64,000 nucleotides of DNA from Svornostia abyssi (GCA_024666565.1 CP088295.1:4030001-4094000); one strand, 5' to 3'. Counted from the first letter of the stretch, positions 1 to 9,957 are shown. Notes: generated by a model not told the origin, from the sequence alone. Made by a program: numbers and translations.

Positions 1-1491
1 GCACGCGACCGCCAGCCCACCGGCGCCGACGCGCCGCGCCGGGGACCGCACGGCACGGGCCGCCGCATCGCGCCCGCGCGGGTGGGCCGCGACCAGCACC
101 GCGACCGCGCACGCCGCAGCGAGGACGAACCGCGCGCCGCGGCCGATCTCCGCGTCCGCCATCGGCAACCCCGCACCCCACACCGCGAGCCAGTCGAGGT
201 AGCCCAGCAGCGGCCCGGACAGCAGCGCGAACGGCCGGGCCGCCCACGGCGCCGCCTGCCCCGCGATCGACGCGAGCGTGCCGAGCCACATGATCGGCGC
301 GACCACCGGCGCGGCGAGCACGTTGACGACCGGGGAGATGAGCGACACCCGCTCGAAGTGCAGCGCGAGCAGGGGCGCGGTGCCCAGTGTGGCGGCGACC
401 GTGACGGCCAGCGGCTCGGCGAGCCCGCCCGGCAGCTTGCGCGCCAGCGCCCCACGCACCGGCGGCGCGACGACGAGCAGCGCGACCACCGCGGCGAAGC
501 TCAGCTGCCACCCGGGATCGCCGGCCGCCAACGGGTTCCACGCGAGCGTCGCGACGGCCGCGAGCAGGAGCGCGTACCAGCGTGTCGCCGGCCGGCCCGC
601 CACCGCCGCGACGAGCGCCGCCGCCCCCATCACGCCCGCGCGCTGGATCGACGGGCCTGCGCCCGCCAGCGGCACGTAGGCGGCGACGAGCACGATCGCG
701 AGCACCAGTCGCGGCGTGCGCGGCAGCCCCACCGCAGCGCCGAGCGCGAGCACCAGCGCCGCGAGCAGCGCGACGTTCGCCCCGCTGGCCGCCACGAGGT
801 GCGCGAGGCCCGTGGCCCGCATCCGCTCCTGCGTCTCCTCGCTGAGCGCGTGGTCCTGGCCCAGCACCATCCCGCGCGACAACGCCGCTTGGGGCGCCGG
901 GAGGCCGAGTCCGAGCGCCGTTTCAGCCCGCGCGCGGACACCGTCGAGCGCGCCGGAGAACCCGCCGCGCCGCGCGCCCGTGGCTCGCAGCTCGCGCACC
1001 CGCACGACGGCGTGCGCGTGTCGGCGGGCCTCGGCCCCGTCGTAGGCCCCGAGCGGCCGCAGCTCGCCGCGCACGTCGACGATCGCGCCCGTCGGCGCAC
1101 GCGGCCAGCGCGCGGCGCCCCGCCACCGCGCGGGGGCGACCCGCAGGACGACCCGCTCGCCGTCACCAGCGCCACCGATGACCCGGGCCGGAGCGACCGT
1201 GTACCCGTGCGCGCGCTGGTCGGGCGGCTCGAGCACCACGACACGCAGCACGTCATCCCGCGGGAGCGGGGTCAACGCGGTCGCCTGCAGGGATGACAGC
1301 CGCGCGTCACCGAGCGCCGCGCCCGCGGCGACCGCCGCCGCCAGCCCGGCGGCGAGGCGCCACGACCCGCGCGGCCCGACCGACAGCGCCGCCGCCCCCG
1401 CCACAGGGACCACGAACCCCGGCGCGACCCCCGCGACGAGCAGCCCGACCGCCACCGCCCCGAGCAGCGCATGCCGCGGCCACCGGCTCAC
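1..1491 (-). CDS. comEC: ComEC/Rec2-type DNA uptake channel protein, 3' end outside window
   Basis: ComEC is the inner-membrane channel through which single-stranded DNA enters during natural transformation. The frame is open from a GTG at 1491 to the window edge (497 codons, no stop seen). The GTG overlaps the comEA stop as GTGA, which implies translational coupling. The N-terminus is very hydrophobic. Around residue 230 there is a GLAHLVAASGANVALL segment, the hallmark of the ComEC competence domain, followed by several Ala/Val/Leu-rich membrane spans. The C-terminal metallo-beta-lactamase-like domain found in many family members would lie beyond the edge, so its presence is unknown. Family assignment is firm from the motif and the comEA neighbour. 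Confidence 0.88.
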   Translation of the reverse strand, partial: MSRWPRHALLGAVAVGLLVAGVAPGFVVPVAGAAALSVGPRGSWRLAAGLAAAVAAGAALGDARLSSLQATALTPLPRDDVLRVVVLEPPDQRAHGYTVAPARVIGGAGDGERVVLRVAPARWRGAARWPRAPTGAIVDVRGELRPLGAYDGAEARRHAHAVVRVRELRATGARRGGFSGALDGVRARAETALGLGLPAPQAALSRGMVLGQDHALSEETQERMRATGLAHLVAASGANVALLAALVLALGAAVGLPRTPRLVLAIVLVAAYVPLAGAGPSIQRAGVMGAAALVAAVAGRPATRWYALLLAAVATLAWNPLAAGDPGWQLSFAAVVALLVVAPPVRGALARKLPGGLAEPLAVTVAATLGTAPLLALHFERVSLISPVVNVLAAPVVAPIMWLGTLASIAGQAAPWAARPFALLSGPLLGYLDWLAVWGAGLPMADAEIGRGARFVLAAACAVAVLVAAHPRGRDAAARAVRSPARRVGAGGLAVAC

Positions 1492-2081
1492 ACCGTCACC
1501 GACGCCTCGAGCGCCGCGAGCCGCTTCTCCCCGATCCCCGGCACGTCGCCGAGCTCCTTCACCGACCCGAAGCCGCCGTGCTCCTGGCGGTAGGCGAGGA
1601 TCTTCGCCGCGATCCCCGGGCCGACACCGTCGAGCTCCTGGAGCTGCTCGGAGGTGGCGGTGTTGAGGTTGAGCGGCTGCGCCGGCGCCTCGCCCGGCGC
1701 CGCCGCGGCTCCGGGAGCTGCCACGACCGCCGCCTTCGCCGGCACGACCACCTGCCGCCCGTCCTCGACCTCGGCGGCGAGGTTCACCGCCGTGAGATCC
1801 GCGTCGCCCAGCGCGCCACCCGCACGCTGGACGGCGTCATCCACCCGCGCGCCCTCGCGCAGCCGGTACACGCCCGGCCGCCGCACCCGGCCGGCGACGT
1901 GCACGATCACGCGAGCACTCGACGCCGCCTCGGCGACCTTCGGCACCGTCTGCGCCCGTGCGGCGGGCACGGGCTCCCCGCCACCCCCCGGGTCGCGCGC
2001 CGCCAGCATCTGCCGCGCGCCCAGCCCGAGCACCACGGCGGCGAGGGCGAGATAGATCAACAGCGCGCGGCGATCAGGCAC
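1488..2081 (-). CDS. comEA: ComEA-type DNA receptor (SLBB + helix-hairpin-helix)
   Basis: ComEA binds incoming double-stranded DNA at the cell surface and delivers it to ComEC. The 197-residue product starts with GTG and has one N-terminal membrane span (about residues 6-25). An Ala/Pro-rich linker leads to an SLBB-like domain (VHVAGRVRRPGVYRL, about 60-75). A C-terminal tandem helix-hairpin-helix domain opens with LNLNTATSEQLQELDGVGP and contains GFGSVKELGDVPGIG. Size and domain order match Gram-positive ComEA. It directly precedes comEC with a 4-nt overlap and lies about 60 nt downstream of leuS on the same strand, a common arrangement in this group. Confidence 0.92.
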   Translation of the reverse strand: MPDRRALLIYLALAAVVLGLGARQMLAARDPGGGGEPVPAARAQTVPKVAEAASSARVIVHVAGRVRRPGVYRLREGARVDDAVQRAGGALGDADLTAVNLAAEVEDGRQVVVPAKAAVVAAPGAAAAPGEAPAQPLNLNTATSEQLQELDGVGPGIAAKILAYRQEHGGFGSVKELGDVPGIGEKRLAALEASVTV

Positions 2082-2142
2082 CCGCGCGACGCTACGCGCG
2101 GACCTGCGTCAGCAGACCCCCGCTTCGCAACAAGTTCGCGCG

Positions 2143-4590
2143 CTACCGCACGACGATGTTCACGAGCTTCTCGGGCACGACGATGACCTTGACGACGTCC
2201 TTGCCGTCCAGGAACGCCTGCACCTTCTCCGAGCCGCGCGCGAGCGCCTCCAGGTCGTCCTTCGACGCGCCCGACGGCGCCGTCACCCGGTCGCGCACCT
2301 TGCCGTTGACCTGCGCGACGAGCTCGAAGGTGTCGGCCTCCAGGAACCGCGAGTCCGCGGCGGGCCACGGCTCCTCCCACACCCGGCGGCCGGTGAGCTT
2401 CTCGTACGCGTCCGCCGACGTGTGCGGCGCAAACGGGAACAGCAGCGACGCGGCGGTCGCCAGCGCGAACCGCACGGCACCCGGCTCGGCCGAACCCCGC
2501 TTGGCCGGGGTCAGCTCGTTCATCAGCTCCATGACCGCGGCGATCGCCGTGTTGAACGCGAACCGGCCCGCGACGTCGTGGGTGACCTTGTCGATCGCCC
2601 AGTGCGCCTTGCGCATGACACGCAGCGTGTCGTCGTCGCTCGCCTCAGCGGGCGCGGGCTCGTCGGGCAGCTCGTCTGCGGCCTCCGCGCACGTGCGCCA
2701 CAGGCGGCCGAGGAAGCGCTGCATGCCGTCGACGCCGTCGTCGGACCAGTCCGCGTCCTGGTCGGGCGGGCCGATGAAGAGGATGTAGCAGCGGGCGGTG
2801 TCCGCGCCGTACTTCGCGACGATCTCCCGCGGGGACACCACGTTGCCCTTGGACTTGGACATCTTCGCCCCGTCCTTGGTGATCATCCCCTGCGTGAAGA
2901 GCCGCGCGAACGGCTCGTTGACGTCGAGCAGCTCGAGGTCCGTCAGCGCCTTGCAGAAGAAGCGCGCGTACAGCAGGTGCAGGATCGCGTGCTCGACGCC
3001 GCCGATGTACTGGTCGACCGGCATCCACGCGTTGACGACCTTCGGATCCCACGGCGCGTCGCCGTTGTCCGGGTCGCAGTAGCGCAGGAAGTACCAGGAC
3101 GAGTCGACGAACGTGTCCATCGTGTCCGTCTCGCGCTTGGCCGGGCCATAGCACTTGGGACACTCGGTGTTCACCCAGTCCTCGGCGGCCGCGAGCGGCG
3201 ACTTGCCCTTCGGCGCGTAGTCGGCGATGTCGGGCAGCTCCACGGGCAGCGCGTCGTCGGGCACCTGGACCATGCCGCACGTCGGGCAGTGGATGATCGG
3301 GATCGGACAGCCCCAGTAGCGCTGGCGGCTCAGCAGCCAGTCGCGCAGCCGGTAGTTGATCGACTGGTGGCCCTTGCCGTCGCGGTCCAGCCACGCGGTG
3401 ATCTTCTCCAGCGCGTCACGGTTGTGCAGCCCGTCGAAGTTCGGGTGGGAATGCACGAGCGGGCCGTCGCCGACATACGGCAGCTCCTCGCCGCCGCCGA
3501 TCACGCGCTTGACCGGCAGGTTGTACGCCTGCGCGAACGCGAAGTCGCGCTCGTCGTGGCCCGGCACGGCCATGATCGCGCCGGTGCCGTACTCCATCAG
3601 CACGTAGTCGGCGACGTACATCGGCAGCTTCTCGCCGTTGACCGGATTGACGACGTGGCGGCCCAGGAAGACGCCCGTCTTCGGCTTGTCGGCGTCGCCG
3701 CGGTCCTCCTTCTCGGCGGTCAGCGCGTGGTTGATGTAGTCGCGCACCGCCTCCTCGTGCTCAGTGCCGGCGGCCAGCCTGAGCACGTCAGGGTGCTCGG
3801 GCGCCATGACGAAGAACGTCGCGCCGAAGAGCGTGTCGGGCCGGGTCGTGAAGACCGGGTAGTCGACGTCGAGCTCCTCGCAGTGGAACGTGACCTCGGC
3901 GCCCTCGGAGCGGCCGATCCAGTTGCGCTGCATCGTCTTGACGTGCTCGGGCCAGTCGATGATGTCGAGGTCGTCGAGCAGGCGGTCCGCGTAGTCGGTG
4001 ATGCGAAAGAACCACTGCTCGAGCTGGCGGACCTCGACCTCGGTGCCACACCGCTCGCAGCGCCCGTCGACGACCTGCTCGTTGGCGAGCACCGTCGCGT
4101 CCTTCGGACACCAGTTGACGGCGGCGTCCTTGCGGTAGGCCAGGCCGCGCTCGTACAGCCGCAGGAAGATCCACTGCGTCCAGCGGTAGTACTCCGGCTC
4201 GCAGGTCGCGAACTCGCGGGTCCAGTCGATCGACACGCCCCAGGACCGGAACTGCTCCTGGAACGACGCGATCGCGGCATTCGTGGACTCACGCGGGTGC
4301 TGGCCCGTCTTGATCGCGTGGTTCTCGGCGGGCAGGCCGAACGCGTCGTAGCCCATCGGGTGCAGCACCCGGCGGCCCGTGCGGCGGTTGAAGTGCGCGA
4401 CCGCGTCACCGACGGAGTAGACCTTCAGATGGCCGATGTGCGGCTCGCCGGACGGGTACGGGAGCATCTCCAGGACGTACACGTCGTCGTCGGCGATCTC
4501 GTCGTTGGAGACCTCCCACGTGTGTTCCTCCGCCCAGACGCGCTGCCAGCGGGGTTCGATCTCTGCGGGGTCGTAGACGTGGTCGGCCAT
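2143..4590 (-). CDS. leuS: leucyl-tRNA synthetase
   Basis: Class Ia synthetase that charges tRNA-Leu; cytoplasmic. The 815-residue protein has the HIGH signature at residues 51-54 (SGEPHIGH), a T-rich editing motif (TTRPDTLFGATF) near 246 in the CP1 domain, paired CPTC/CPKC zinc ligands near 433 and 478, and KMSKSKGN near 576. Length is typical of bacterial LeuRS. The open frame extends 28 codons upstream, but the ATG at 4590 (MADHVYDPAEIEPRWQ) matches the usual LeuRS start and was chosen. It is transcribed divergently from the coiled-coil gene at 4703. Confidence 0.97.
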   Translation of the reverse strand: MADHVYDPAEIEPRWQRVWAEEHTWEVSNDEIADDDVYVLEMLPYPSGEPHIGHLKVYSVGDAVAHFNRRTGRRVLHPMGYDAFGLPAENHAIKTGQHPRESTNAAIASFQEQFRSWGVSIDWTREFATCEPEYYRWTQWIFLRLYERGLAYRKDAAVNWCPKDATVLANEQVVDGRCERCGTEVEVRQLEQWFFRITDYADRLLDDLDIIDWPEHVKTMQRNWIGRSEGAEVTFHCEELDVDYPVFTTRPDTLFGATFFVMAPEHPDVLRLAAGTEHEEAVRDYINHALTAEKEDRGDADKPKTGVFLGRHVVNPVNGEKLPMYVADYVLMEYGTGAIMAVPGHDERDFAFAQAYNLPVKRVIGGGEELPYVGDGPLVHSHPNFDGLHNRDALEKITAWLDRDGKGHQSINYRLRDWLLSRQRYWGCPIPIIHCPTCGMVQVPDDALPVELPDIADYAPKGKSPLAAAEDWVNTECPKCYGPAKRETDTMDTFVDSSWYFLRYCDPDNGDAPWDPKVVNAWMPVDQYIGGVEHAILHLLYARFFCKALTDLELLDVNEPFARLFTQGMITKDGAKMSKSKGNVVSPREIVAKYGADTARCYILFIGPPDQDADWSDDGVDGMQRFLGRLWRTCAEAADELPDEPAPAEASDDDTLRVMRKAHWAIDKVTHDVAGRFAFNTAIAAVMELMNELTPAKRGSAEPGAVRFALATAASLLFPFAPHTSADAYEKLTGRRVWEEPWPAADSRFLEADTFELVAQVNGKVRDRVTAPSGASKDDLEALARGSEKVQAFLDGKDVVKVIVVPEKLVNIVVR

Positions 4591-4645
4591 GGGCGCTGGT
4601 GAGGATATGCCGTCGCCCGGTTGCGCCGCCGCCCGCGGGCGTACG

Positions 4646-4663
4646 CTGCACTGTTCGGTGCAG
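4646..4663. promoter_or_regulatory. short inverted repeat in the leuS/coiled-coil divergent intergenic region
   Basis: CTGCAC and GTGCAG arms, separated by six bases, sit 40-57 bases upstream of the plus-strand start and about 60 bases upstream of leuS. This could be an operator or a short leader hairpin. It has no T-box features. Function is not assignable. Confidence 0.3.
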
Positions 4664-4690
4664 ACCTGTCGCAATTTCTCCTGCTCCGAC

Positions 4691-4696
4691 TAGGAT
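4691..4696 (+). promoter_or_regulatory. putative -10 box (TAGGAT) of a leaderless transcript
   Basis: TAGGAT lies exactly six bases before the ATG at 4703, and no Shine-Dalgarno sequence can fit between. Transcription would start at or next to the start codon, giving a leaderless mRNA, which is common in Actinobacteria. The -35 is weak (GTCGCA at 4668-4673, 17-nt spacer). The same spacing recurs at three other genes in the window. Confidence 0.5.
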
Positions 4697-4702
4697 TCCG
4701 CC

Positions 4703-6316
4703 ATGGCAACCACGAATGGTGGAGATTGGCTGGCGGCCTCAGACCAGGTTGAGCGCGTCGTCAGCGCGGCCGAGCAGGCCGCCGCTGAGCTGCGCACCCA
4801 GGCCGAGCGGCGCGCCGCCGACCGCATCGCCGAGGCCGACCGCGCCGCCGAGCTTCGCATCGAAGCGGCCGAGCGCGAGGCCGCCGAGCTGGTGAACGCC
4901 GCGCGCGCCGAAGCGGCGTCGTCGCAGGCGTCCGCACGAGACGAGGCGGCACGGATCCGCGAGGCCGTCGTCACCGAGCAGCGCGCGGCCGACGACCAGG
5001 CGCGCACGATCGTGGCCGAGGCGCGCGAGCGCGCGCAGCAGATGCTCGCCGACGCCGAGCGGCGGGCCGAGGAGCTGACCGCCGAGGCCGAGCAGCGTTC
5101 CCGTGAGGCGTCTGCCGCGCTGACGATGGCGCAGAGCGAAGCCGGCGACCGTTCCCGGGAGATCCTCGGCGCCGCCGAGGAACGCGCCCGCGAGATCCTC
5201 AACGAGGCCCAGCAGCGCGCCGACGAGCGCATGCGCGAGTCCTACGCGGCGGCGCAGCAGCGCGGCGAGCAGCTCCTGGCCGAGGCGCGGACCCGCGCAG
5301 CCGAACTCCGCGCCGAGGCCGACATGCTGCGCGCCCAAGCGCAGAAGCGCGTCGACGACGCCCGGACGGACGCCGAGCGTGAGGCCGACCAGATCCTGAG
5401 CGCCGCGACCTCCAAGGCCGAGGAGCTCCAGCTCGAGGCCCAGCTGCAGCGCTCCGAGGCGCAGCGGATGATCGACGGCGCGACCGACGAGGCGCGCAAG
5501 CAGGCCGACGAGCTGCTCACCGAGGCCCGCGCCCGCGCGACCGCCCTCCAGGCGCAGGCCGAGGCGGTCCAGCGCGAGGCCGACGAGCGCGCGCGTGCGC
5601 TGCGCGGCACCGTCGACGACGAAGCCGAGCGCGTCCGTGCCGAGGCCGACGAGTTCGCCCAGCGCCTGCGCACCGACGCCGAGGCGGCAGCCGAGCAGGC
5701 ACGCGCGGACGCTGACGAGCACGCCCAGCGTGTGCGCGAGGCGGCCAAGCACCAGGCCGACGAGCTCCTCGACGCCGCCCGCACCCGCGCGCAGGAGATC
5801 CGCGCGCAGGCCGAGGCCGAGGCAGAGGCCGCGCGCGGCGAGGCGACCACCGAGGTCGGCCAGACGCGTGAGCAGACCGAGAAGGAGCTGCGCGAACTGC
5901 GTGACGAGGCCCGCAAGGAGGCCCGGACGATCCTCGAGGAGGCGAAGGCCGAGGCGCGGCAGATCACCGGCGACGCGCAGATGGCCGCGCGCGACGTGGT
6001 CCGCGACGGCTCGCTGCTCGCCGACCACATCCAGCAGCTCTCACGGTCGCTGGACGTCAACGCGCAGAAGCTGCTCCGTGACATCCAGGTCGCCCACCAG
6101 GCGCTCCAGGGCCAGCTCGAGCCGGGCGGCGTCGGCGAGGCCGGTGACCGACCGCGCCCTCTGCGCGCCGCGCGACCGCAGGACGTCCGGGTGCCGCGAC
6201 GGCCCACGCGCGGCGGGCGGGGTGATGCCGCGTCGGGTGAGGTACTGCCGCCCGCGGGCGGCACGTCCGGGGGCGGCGACGACCTCGACGTGCCGGAGTT
6301 CATGCCGAAGCGGTGA
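4703..6316 (+). CDS. long Ala/Glu/Arg-rich coiled-coil protein (DivIVA/FilP-like architecture)
   Basis: A 537-residue protein of which about the first 430 residues are an almost unbroken coiled coil with repeating AEAxxRAxEL-type units, very rich in Ala, Glu, Arg and Gln and nearly lacking aromatics. The final 100 residues are Gly/Pro/Arg-rich and end in an acidic DDLDVPEFMPKR tail. Such proteins in Actinobacteria are cytoskeletal or polar scaffolds (DivIVA, Scy, FilP). This one has no clear N-terminal DivIVA membrane-binding motif, so the role is inferred from architecture only. No signal peptide or membrane span is seen. The gene starts immediately after a TAGGAT -10, suggesting leaderless expression. 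Confidence 0.8.
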   Translation: MATTNGGDWLAASDQVERVVSAAEQAAAELRTQAERRAADRIAEADRAAELRIEAAEREAAELVNAARAEAASSQASARDEAARIREAVVTEQRAADDQARTIVAEARERAQQMLADAERRAEELTAEAEQRSREASAALTMAQSEAGDRSREILGAAEERAREILNEAQQRADERMRESYAAAQQRGEQLLAEARTRAAELRAEADMLRAQAQKRVDDARTDAEREADQILSAATSKAEELQLEAQLQRSEAQRMIDGATDEARKQADELLTEARARATALQAQAEAVQREADERARALRGTVDDEAERVRAEADEFAQRLRTDAEAAAEQARADADEHAQRVREAAKHQADELLDAARTRAQEIRAQAEAEAEAARGEATTEVGQTREQTEKELRELRDEARKEARTILEEAKAEARQITGDAQMAARDVVRDGSLLADHIQQLSRSLDVNAQKLLRDIQVAHQALQGQLEPGGVGEAGDRPRPLRAARPQDVRVPRRPTRGGRGDAASGEVLPPAGGTSGGGDDLDVPEFMPKR

Positions 6317-6338
6317 TGTCCGGAGCGGATGCGAACAT

Positions 6339-6878
<540 letters not shown>

Positions 6879-6883
6879 CAACC

Positions 6884-7519
6884 ATGTCCACCCCGCACCT
6901 CGCCTCCGTCAACGTCGGTACCCCCAAGCAGATCGGCGTGCGCAAGGGCCGCCCGGTGATGAGCGCGATCGACAAGCGCGCGGTCCCCGGCCGGCACACC
7001 GTCGAGGGCGTCAACGTCGCCGGCGACGAGCAGGCCGATCTCCGCGTCCACGGCGGCGCCGACAAGGCCGTGTACGCGTACGCCGACGAGGACACCGCCT
7101 GGTGGAGCGCCGAACTGGAGCGCGAGTTGTGGCCGGGCGTCTTCGGCGAGAACCTCACAACACGCGGCGTCGACTGCACGAACGCGGTCATCGGCGAGCG
7201 CTGGCGCATCGGCTCCGCCGTGTTCGAGGTCTGCCAGCCGCGGCAACCGTGCTTCAAGCTCGGGCTGCACCTCGAGGACCCGAAGATGCTCAAGCGCTTC
7301 GCCCAGGCCTCCCGCCCGGGCGCGTACCTGCGGATCCTCGAGCCGGGAACCATCGAAGCGGGTGACGCGATCGAGATCACCGACGTCCCCGACCACGGCG
7401 TGACGATCCGGCTCGTGGCCGACGCGGTCCTGCTCGACCACGATCTCGCCGCCGACGCGGCCCGCGCGCCGCAGCTCCCCGAGGGGCTGCGCGGCTGGCT
7501 GCTCGAGCGCGCCGGCTGA
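6884..7519 (+). CDS. MOSC domain protein (YiiM-like)
   Basis: A 211-residue MOSC-fold protein. MOSC domains bind molybdenum cofactor or act as sulfur carriers; the YiiM branch detoxifies N-hydroxylated compounds using Moco. Diagnostic segments are RVHGGADKAVYAYA (about 54-67), FGENLTTRGV (about 87-96) and CQPRQPCFKLGLH (about 115-127), whose Cys is the presumed cofactor ligand. The ATG at 6884 falls just after the tRNA terminator hairpin. No Moco biosynthesis gene is nearby, so the partner pathway is not evident from context. Confidence 0.88.
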   Translation: MSTPHLASVNVGTPKQIGVRKGRPVMSAIDKRAVPGRHTVEGVNVAGDEQADLRVHGGADKAVYAYADEDTAWWSAELERELWPGVFGENLTTRGVDCTNAVIGERWRIGSAVFEVCQPRQPCFKLGLHLEDPKMLKRFAQASRPGAYLRILEPGTIEAGDAIEITDVPDHGVTIRLVADAVLLDHDLAADAARAPQLPEGLRGWLLERAG

Positions 7520-7523
7520 GCCG

Positions 7524-7553
7524 CCCCCAAAGTCTCGGGTCTCACCTTGGGGG
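7524..7553 (+). terminator. possible terminator hairpin after the MOSC gene
   Basis: CCCCCAA at 7524-7530 pairs with TTGGGGG at 7547-7553, with two further G-T/A-C pairs inside an otherwise open loop. It lies five bases after the MOSC stop. No T-tract. Confidence 0.45.
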
Positions 7554-7596
7554 TCCCCCGATGGCAGGGGACGTGCGAGGCGGCACCGTACGGTTC

Positions 7597-9465
7597 ATGA
7601 CCACGCCCGCTCGCGTCCTGACCGCCGCCCTCCTCCTCGCCGCGCTCGCTGCATCCGCGCCCACCGCCCAGGCTGCGACGCGATGTCCCGTACCGAAGGT
7701 CGCGTGGAAGCTCGAGGGCCGCAAGGTCTGCGCGAAGGCGCCCCCGGGCCACCGCCGCGCCCTCCCCCTGAACGCCGCGCTCGCGGGCAGCTGGATCCCG
7801 AGCGCCAGCAAGACCGCGCCCGGCGGACGCACGCTCGTCCCCCAGCCTCTGCGCCGCGCCGCGCCGCGCCTGGCGCAGACCGCCACCACGCTGGCCAAGC
7901 GCATCCTCGCCCTGCCCGCCACGCCGCGGCTGCGGCTGCGGGCCGCCGGGGGTCGCGGCCGGGTCGTCCTCGTCGACGAGGTCGAACTCGACCGCAAGGT
8001 CCAGCCCGACGGCACGGTGGTCATCTCCAAGGGCAAGGCGACGGTGTTCGAAGACGAGTCCAAGGACATGACCGCCGAGATCGAGGCGCGCAGCAAGGAC
8101 GGCCGCACCCGCCTGATCTACCGGCCGACCATGGACGACCTGCAGTCCGCCAGGCCGGAGGTCGGCTGCCCGACCGCCGACGGCGTCGTGACCACGAGCA
8201 GCCGGTTCTCGACGGGCGGCACGGCGATCGCGCTGAACGGCGGGCGCGTGCTCAGCTCCCGCACGCACCGTGAGACGTTCTCCGTCCGCGGCCGCGGGCA
8301 GGTCGGCCGCGATGCCCGTCTGGCGTCCGTCGACGCCGTCGCCACCTACCACCTCGAACGCTTCGAGCGCGGCCTGCAGTACGAGATCAAGGCGTCACTG
8401 CCGGCGCGCGTGTCGCGCGACGGAGCACCCGTCATCAGCGGCACGCCCTCCGTCGACGTCCGCGTCCGCGCCCTCGGGTATACCGCCGCCGAGGAGCGGG
8501 CGTACGAGCGCGAGACCGCCGCGGCCGTCGTGCAGGACACCAACATCGTCAAGACGCTGACCTGGCAGGCCGACGAGATCCGCGATGCGCTCGTCATCGC
8601 CGAGCGCACCTGGTACGAGGTCCCCAACAACTGCGCCGACGTCGTCTTCACGCCCCACACGGACATCGAGCAGGGGCAGAAGGTCGCCGTCGAGGGCTTC
8701 ACCTCCACCCGCGAGGGCGACGTCGAATCCCCCGGCACCATCACGGTCACGAGTGTCGGGCGCGGTGGCTTCGACACGATCAAGGCGCAGACCGACCCGG
8801 GTGACCGCGCCCGCTTCACCGCCACCGGCGCAGCGCCCGACGAGAACCGCAACACCGTGTACGCCGACGTCATCGCCACCTCGATGGCCGGTCGCGCCCG
8901 CGGGTTCTACTCCGGCTTCGCGAAGGACGTGAAGCTGCCGAAGACCTTCACGGGCACCGTGTCGTCGAACCAGACGACCGGCGGCGCGGGCGCGACCTGG
9001 GCCGGCACCGCGACCTACACCCGCACCAGCCTCACCCGCCTGCCCGACGGCACCGTGCGCGGCTGGTACGACCTGACGGCCGCGTCCCTGTCGAACGCGC
9101 GCAGCTGGTTGGGCCCGAGCGCGGGCTGCCGGACCGAGGCCACCGGCACGGGCGGCCGCATCGACGCCGGCGACCTCGAGGTCTTCCTCCGCCCGGACGG
9201 CCGTCGCGAGTACGCGCTGCACTACGACGTGAAGCTCACGACGACGTTCGGGCCGGTCAACTGCCCGCCCGGCGTCCCCCTCCCCTCGTACGGCGGGGAC
9301 ATCGCGGCCGTCGTCCACTCACGCACCCAGGCGGACCTCCAGACCGGCGGGGGCCTGCGGCCCGTCGGCGCCGATCTGCGGATCGCCGAGCAGGGCCTCT
9401 CCGGCATCCTCGGGGCCGCCGGGATGGACGTGACGGCCGACTGGTCGCTGACGCCGGCCGACTGA
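7597..9465 (+). CDS. secreted protein of unknown function
   Basis: A 622-residue protein with a clear signal peptide (MTTPARVLTAALLLAAL, AxA-type cleavage after ...APTAQA). The frame extends to 7561, but the ATG at 7597 places the signal peptide at the N-terminus and was chosen. The mature part is Thr/Gly/Asp-rich and looks beta-rich, with no recognised catalytic motif. Isolated Cys residues (VGCPTADG, NNCADVV, AGCRTEATG, VNCPPGV) could form disulfides. No membrane anchor is seen at the C-terminus. No family assignment is made. It is followed by an 84-bp gap and a convergent acetyltransferase gene. Confidence 0.75.
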   Translation: MTTPARVLTAALLLAALAASAPTAQAATRCPVPKVAWKLEGRKVCAKAPPGHRRALPLNAALAGSWIPSASKTAPGGRTLVPQPLRRAAPRLAQTATTLAKRILALPATPRLRLRAAGGRGRVVLVDEVELDRKVQPDGTVVISKGKATVFEDESKDMTAEIEARSKDGRTRLIYRPTMDDLQSARPEVGCPTADGVVTTSSRFSTGGTAIALNGGRVLSSRTHRETFSVRGRGQVGRDARLASVDAVATYHLERFERGLQYEIKASLPARVSRDGAPVISGTPSVDVRVRALGYTAAEERAYERETAAAVVQDTNIVKTLTWQADEIRDALVIAERTWYEVPNNCADVVFTPHTDIEQGQKVAVEGFTSTREGDVESPGTITVTSVGRGGFDTIKAQTDPGDRARFTATGAAPDENRNTVYADVIATSMAGRARGFYSGFAKDVKLPKTFTGTVSSNQTTGGAGATWAGTATYTRTSLTRLPDGTVRGWYDLTAASLSNARSWLGPSAGCRTEATGTGGRIDAGDLEVFLRPDGRREYALHYDVKLTTTFGPVNCPPGVPLPSYGGDIAAVVHSRTQADLQTGGGLRPVGADLRIAEQGLSGILGAAGMDVTADWSLTPAD

Positions 9466-9549
9466 GCTGTCGATCCGGCGACGCCCGCTCGTCTCATCGG
9501 CTGAACCTCACGCAGCACGGTCCGGAGCGCCGGCTTCTCGAGCGGCGGC

Positions 9550-9957
9550 TCAGCCCAGGCCGACGTCGCCGCGCGTGATCCGGAACCCCTGGAATCGCCG
9601 CTCGGTCATCTTGCCGTAGAAGTCGTCGGCCACCGAGATCAGGTCCACCCGGGTCACGCCCGTACGGTCCAGCGCAGCGGTGATGAGCTGGCGCCCCAGC
9701 CCTTGCCCGCGGTGCGTCCCAGCCACCGTGATCGCCGAGACGTGCGCCTGGATCTCCCCGTCGCTCTGCATCCAGACGACGCCGACCACCTCGTCACCGG
9801 GCCCGTCGACGGCCACGAGCGTCGTGCAGCCCGGCGCGACGAGCGCGCGCCCGGTCCGCGCGGGGTCCTCGATCAGCGTGAGCCAGCGTTCGGCGGCGAA
9901 GAGCGCCAGCACCCCGTCGAGGTGCTCCGGCGCGTAGGGCTCGATCCGGGGGGCCAT
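9550..9957 (-). CDS. GNAT family N-acetyltransferase
   Basis: A 135-residue single-domain GNAT protein. The acetyl-CoA-binding motif A is visible as ITVAGTHRGQGLGRQLITAA (about 77-96), preceded by the central strand VVGVVWMQSD. The C-terminal DLISVADDFYGKMTERRFQGFRI stretch resembles motif B with the usual Tyr. Substrate is unknown. The gene stands alone, convergent with the secreted-protein gene and divergent from the GGDEF-like gene at 10058. Confidence 0.85.
   Translation of the reverse strand: MAPRIEPYAPEHLDGVLALFAAERWLTLIEDPARTGRALVAPGCTTLVAVDGPGDEVVGVVWMQSDGEIQAHVSAITVAGTHRGQGLGRQLITAALDRTGVTRVDLISVADDFYGKMTERRFQGFRITRGDVGLG

Noticed and set aside
82..1296. Long plus-strand frame over the comEC region
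   Set aside because: Arg/Pro/His-rich composition typical of an antisense GC-rich shadow; the minus strand encodes ComEC with a family motif.
2422..4602. 726-codon plus-strand frame opposite leuS
   Set aside because: Complete overlap with LeuRS, including the HIGH and KMSKS regions; shadow composition.
4591..4702. T-box leader upstream of leuS
   Set aside because: The gap is only about 110 bp with no T-box consensus or specifier stem; only a 6-bp inverted repeat is present.
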